From positions 1 through 19,237 of the forward strand of contig NZ_JNWK01000100.1 of NCBI RefSeq assembly GCF_000716445.1: 19,237 nt of DNA, given 5' to 3'. The stretch comes from Streptomyces wedmorensis. GTDB taxonomy: Bacteria > Actinomycetota > Actinomycetes > Streptomycetales > Streptomycetaceae. Under the pieces are notes generated by a model. That model did no database searches. It was not told the origin of the DNA and saw nothing but the letters and a program-made list of their open reading frames with translations. Positions 16,845-19,237 of the stretch are shown piece by piece (position 1 is the first letter of the stretch; each line of letters starts with the position of its first letter). Made by a program: the position numbers and the translations under genes.

Positions 16845-17048
16845 GCCTTCGCCGGACCGGGGGGCTTCCTTGGTTCTCGGGGCGGGTTCCCGCGGCGCCG
16901 TTGGTTCTTTTCGGGGCTTTTCGTCCGAGATGCCGTGTCCCGGTGTGCCGTGCCATGGTGGAAGGCGTAACGCGTGCGCCGGGACTGCCTCGGTGCGCCC
17001 TCCCGCAGGGTGATCCTGCCGGTCTAGCGTCGACGGCAGGAGGCGGCC

Positions 17049-17366
17049 ATGGTACGGCGACGGGTTCCGCTGATGACGCTCGCGCTGGTCGCGCTCGGAG
17101 TGGCGGCCGGGGGGCTCTGGTGGTGGGCGGTGCTGCGCCTGCTGCTCGTGCCCGCGGAGACCGGGACGGTGGAGGGCGCCGTGGCCGCGGGTGGTTGGGG
17201 CCTGAGCCTGCTGCCGGTGCACGTGGCGGCCTCGTCGCGGCGGACGGCTTCGGGGGTGGCCGGGGGAACCGCGGGCGTGCCGGTGGGCGAACCGGGCGCG
17301 GCCTCGCGAGGAACTACCAGGGCATGGCGACGCCGCCGTTGGGGCGGAGGATCTGACCGGTCGTGA
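17049..17366 (+). CDS. Small putative membrane protein, unknown function
   Basis: This 105-codon frame starts at ATG 17049 with an excellent ribosome site (GCAGGAGG, 17036-17043, 5 bases upstream). Residues about 7-33 form a hydrophobic segment containing GLWWWAVLRLLL. A second, weaker one lies at about 44-62. The C-terminal 40 residues are Gly/Arg/Ser-rich. The last 53 bp overlap the 3' end of the convergent SDR gene, so part of the tail may be a read-through of non-selected sequence. I do not recognise the family. The strong ribosome site and membrane segments argue it is real; the low-complexity tail and overlap argue for caution. Confidence 0.5.
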   Translation: MVRRRVPLMTLALVALGVAAGGLWWWAVLRLLLVPAETGTVEGAVAAGGWGLSLLPVHVAASSRRTASGVAGGTAGVPVGEPGAASRGTTRAWRRRRWGGGSDRS

Positions 17367-18078
17367 ACGACGAGGCGTCGGAGGCGAGGTGGAGCACCGC
17401 GTGGGCGATGTCCTCGGCCTCCCCGACCCGTCCCAGAGGTGAGTGACGGACCATCGCCGCCTCCGCCTGCTCCTGGGCGGCCGGTTCGTGGCGGTCGGTC
17501 ATGGGCGTACGGATCCACCCCGGGGCGACCGCGTTGACCCGGATGCCGTGCGGCCCGGTCTCCGTCGCCAGGGTCTTCGTCAGCTGGACGACGGCCGCCT
17601 TGGCGACGCTGTAGCAGAGGAGGCCCGGGCTCGCGGTGTCCATCGCCCCCGAGGCCATGGTGACGATCGAGCCCCTGGTGCCGGAGGCGATCATCGAGCG
17701 GGCCGCCTCCTGGCACGCGTACAGGACCCCCTTGAAGTTGACGGCGAGCACACGGTCGAGGTCCTCGTCGAGGGTCTCCAGGACCGGGCTCGTGTGCATG
17801 ATCCCGGCGATGGCCGCCATGACGTGGAGCGGACCCGCGGAGCGGACGGCGGCGGCCAGCGCCGCGCGGTCCGTGACGTCGAGCGCGTGCGTGTGCGCGG
17901 TTCCCCCGTCCCGCGCGATCAGCGCGGCGGTCTCCTTGAGCCCGCGCTCGTCGAGGTCCGCGCAGTGCACCGTCGCGCCGGCCACGGCGAGGAGGGCCGC
18001 GGTCGCGCGGCCGATCCCGCTCGCGGCGCCGGTGACGAACGCGGTGCGGCCGGTGAGGTCGTACGCCGAGAGGGTCAT
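17314..18078 (-). CDS. SDR-family oxidoreductase
   Basis: This 254-aa classical short-chain dehydrogenase/reductase has the cofactor motif TGAASGIG (residues 16-23) and D41 at the end of the second strand (CADLDE), which favours NAD(H) over NADP(H). N114, S143, Y156 and K160 (YSVAK) make up the catalytic tetrad. The usual NNAG after strand 4 is AIAG (89-92). The C-terminal GQILRPNGGVAMPW is typical of the family. The substrate cannot be read from sequence. The start ATG 18078 has no Shine-Dalgarno but follows a good promoter by 6 bases, so it is probably leaderless. It lies downstream of nei on the same strand with its own promoter, and its 3' end overlaps the small plus-strand gene. Confidence 0.92.
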   Translation of the reverse strand: MTLSAYDLTGRTAFVTGAASGIGRATAALLAVAGATVHCADLDERGLKETAALIARDGGTAHTHALDVTDRAALAAAVRSAGPLHVMAAIAGIMHTSPVLETLDEDLDRVLAVNFKGVLYACQEAARSMIASGTRGSIVTMASGAMDTASPGLLCYSVAKAAVVQLTKTLATETGPHGIRVNAVAPGWIRTPMTDRHEPAAQEQAEAAMVRHSPLGRVGEAEDIAHAVLHLASDASSFTTGQILRPNGGVAMPW

Positions 18079-18084
18079 GTCGGG

Positions 18085-18114
18085 ACCGTACGACTGGATC
18101 TGACGGCGCGTCAA
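18085..18114 (-). promoter_or_regulatory. Vegetative promoter giving a leaderless SDR mRNA
   Basis: On the minus strand, TTGACG (plus 18109-18114), an 18-base spacer and TACGGT (plus 18085-18090) match the HrdB consensus well. Only 6 bases separate the -10 from the ATG, so the first transcribed base would be the A of the start codon. Confidence 0.6.
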
Positions 18115-18119
18115 TTGGT

Positions 18120-18183
18120 GGGGTGGGGTGGGAGTCAGGTGGTGGGGCGGGGGTGTGTGGGTTGGTGGTGAGGTGAGGCGGGG
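18120..18183 (+). repeat. G-rich tract with quadruplex potential
   Basis: G runs of 3-5 occur on the plus strand at 18120-18123, 18125-18128, 18130-18132, 18144-18147, 18149-18153, 18159-18161 and 18180-18183, several separated by one base. The tract fills the gap between nei and SDR, immediately upstream of the SDR -35. No other element is seen there. Confidence 0.7.
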
Positions 18184-18184
18184 T

Positions 18185-18994
18185 TCAGGGTTCGGTGCGG
18201 GTGGGGCCCGGCTGGCAGGCCGGGCACCAGTAGGTGATCCGGTCGCCGTTTCCCGGCTCGGCGTCGGTCCTGCGGATCGGGGCGCCGCAGCGCAGACAGG
18301 GGCGTCCCTCGCGACCGTAGACATGGAGCGGGGTGCCGGGCCGGCGCGTGGTGGTCGTGCGGCGGTCCGGGCGGTCCTTGTTCGCCTCCAGGAGGCGGTG
18401 AGCGGTAGCCACCAGCCGGGCGGGGACGTCGGGGCCGAGGTCGCCGACCGGCAGCCAGGGCGAGACGGCGGCGAGGAACGCCAGCTCCGACTTGTACACG
18501 TTGCCGATGCCGGCCAGGTTCCGCTGGTCGAGCAGCGCCTCGCCGAGCGGCCGCGCCGGGTCGGCGCACAGTCGGCGCTCCGCCTCCGCCGGGTCCCAGT
18601 CGGGTCCCAGGAGGTCCGGCCCCAGATGGCCGACCGCACGGGACTCCTCGGCGGTACGGATCAGCTCCAGGACCGGGAGCCGGTAGCCGTACGCCGTGGA
18701 CTCGGCGTTCCCGAGGATCGCCCGGATCTGATGCGCGGGGCCACCGCGCGGACGCTCTCCCGTGGCGTACACCCGCCACGCCCCCTCCATCCGCAGATGG
18801 GAGTGCAAAGTGAGCCCGCCCTCGATCCGGGCCAGCAGATGCTTGCCCCGCGGCGTCACGTCCAGGAGCGTGCGGCCCGTGAGGTCCGCGGTGGCGAACC
18901 GGGGCACACGGAGGTCCGCGCGGGTGAGGACCTGGCCGGCGAGCGCGGTGTGCAGGTGCCGGGCGACCTGCCAGATGGTGTCTCCTTCGGGCAC
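18185..18994 (-). CDS. nei: Nei/Fpg-family DNA glycosylase (endonuclease VIII)
   Basis: This 269-aa base-excision repair enzyme removes oxidised bases and cuts at the abasic site. After loss of Met the N-terminus is Pro2-Glu3 (PEGDTIW), the catalytic pair; Lys51 (RGKHLL) is the conserved beta-hairpin lysine. The helix-two-turn-helix lies at about 148-172 (LDQRNLAGIGNVYKSE). The C-terminal zinc finger has C233, C236, C257 and C260 with Arg252 between. PEGDT rather than PELPE favours Nei over MutM. The GTG start at 18992-18994 is forced by the need for Pro2; no Shine-Dalgarno precedes it, so translation may be leaderless. Actinobacteria hold several Nei paralogues, so the exact subtype is open. 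Confidence 0.92.
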   Translation of the reverse strand: MPEGDTIWQVARHLHTALAGQVLTRADLRVPRFATADLTGRTLLDVTPRGKHLLARIEGGLTLHSHLRMEGAWRVYATGERPRGGPAHQIRAILGNAESTAYGYRLPVLELIRTAEESRAVGHLGPDLLGPDWDPAEAERRLCADPARPLGEALLDQRNLAGIGNVYKSELAFLAAVSPWLPVGDLGPDVPARLVATAHRLLEANKDRPDRRTTTTRRPGTPLHVYGREGRPCLRCGAPIRRTDAEPGNGDRITYWCPACQPGPTRTEP

Positions 18995-19079
18995 GGGTCC
19001 ATTGTGTCCCCGGTGCGCCTGGTGGGGGCGTGGCTTGCGGGTTGACTGCGGCTCGCCTTGCTGCCGGGCTGTGGTCGCG

Positions 19080-19237
19080 CGTCGTGGGCTGCGGCCCGCC
19101 CCGTTGCGGCGCCGCGTTGTGGGCCTGCGCCCCCGCTTGTTGTGGGCCTGCGCCCCGCTGTTGTGGGCTGCGCCCCGGTGTTGTGGGCTGCGCCCGCGCC
19201 CCGCCCGTGTGGGCCTGCACCCCGCCCGTTGTGGGCA
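19080..19237. repeat. Array of ~20-bp GC-rich palindromic units (continues beyond window)
   Basis: Units of the form TTGTGGGC(C)TGCGCCCCGC recur from about 19083 to the window end, with core copies near 19118, 19141, 19162, 19182, 19209 and 19230 and diverged copies before. Spacing is about 20-27 bp. Each unit contains GGGC-(C)TGC-GCCC, a short hairpin. Sequence 18995-19079 holds the upstream region of nei and no gene I can support. Confidence 0.75.

Noticed and set aside
19080..19237. CRISPR array
   Set aside because: Units are only about 20 bp with no unique 30-bp spacers and no cas genes; they are contiguous diverged palindromes.

Overview
The window looks like a Streptomyces chromosome segment. 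Base composition is very GC-rich, nearly every long frame has a G or C in the third codon position, and the gene order osaC / osaA-osaB / ftsK / rodZ-like / rimO-pgsA-cinA-clgR / SDR / nei matches, as I remember it, the SCO5747-SCO5760 region of S. coelicolor. Gene names rest on recognised protein motifs plus this order; no search was run.

Layout. (1) Positions 1-216: the 3' part of a 5S rRNA gene (end of an rRNA operon), a tRNA-Thr(GGT) only 4 bases later, and a shared U-tract terminator. (2) 244-9472: an osmotic-stress signalling cluster. osaC (minus strand) is a SigB-control protein with an RsbW-like kinase domain, PAS, two GAF domains and a PP2C phosphatase. It is divergent from osaA, a giant soluble hybrid histidine kinase with ten tandem HAMP units, which is followed by osaB, a response regulator with no DNA-binding domain. 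In this sequence osaA is broken into three reading frames by two partial losses in its HAMP repeat array. (3) 9605-16844: a cell-division and housekeeping block on the plus strand: ftsK (DNA translocase), a RodZ-like membrane-anchored HTH protein, then rimO-pgsA-cinA with 4-base ATGA overlaps, and clgR, the activator of Clp/Lon protease genes, closed by a strong terminator. (4) 17049-18994: a small putative membrane protein gene that converges on and overlaps an SDR oxidoreductase gene, and a Nei/Fpg-family DNA glycosylase gene. (5) 19080-19237: an array of short GC-rich palindromic units that runs off the window.

Functionally, OsaA/OsaB/OsaC link osmotic stress sensing to SigB and development, FtsK and the RodZ-like protein serve chromosome segregation and envelope shape, PgsA makes the anionic phospholipid precursor, and ClgR controls proteolysis. 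Several genes (ftsK, rimO, SDR) lack a Shine-Dalgarno sequence and have a -10-like hexamer 6-8 bases before the start codon, which suggests leaderless mRNAs.

I see no CRISPR array, insertion sequence, integrase or biosynthetic cluster. The most striking signal is the double internal loss in osaA. The lost lengths (115 and 118 bp) are not multiples of the 276-bp repeat, and the two junctions lie at the ends of the two copies of an exact 100-bp repeat. That points to repeat collapse in the assembly at least as strongly as to a real pseudogene.
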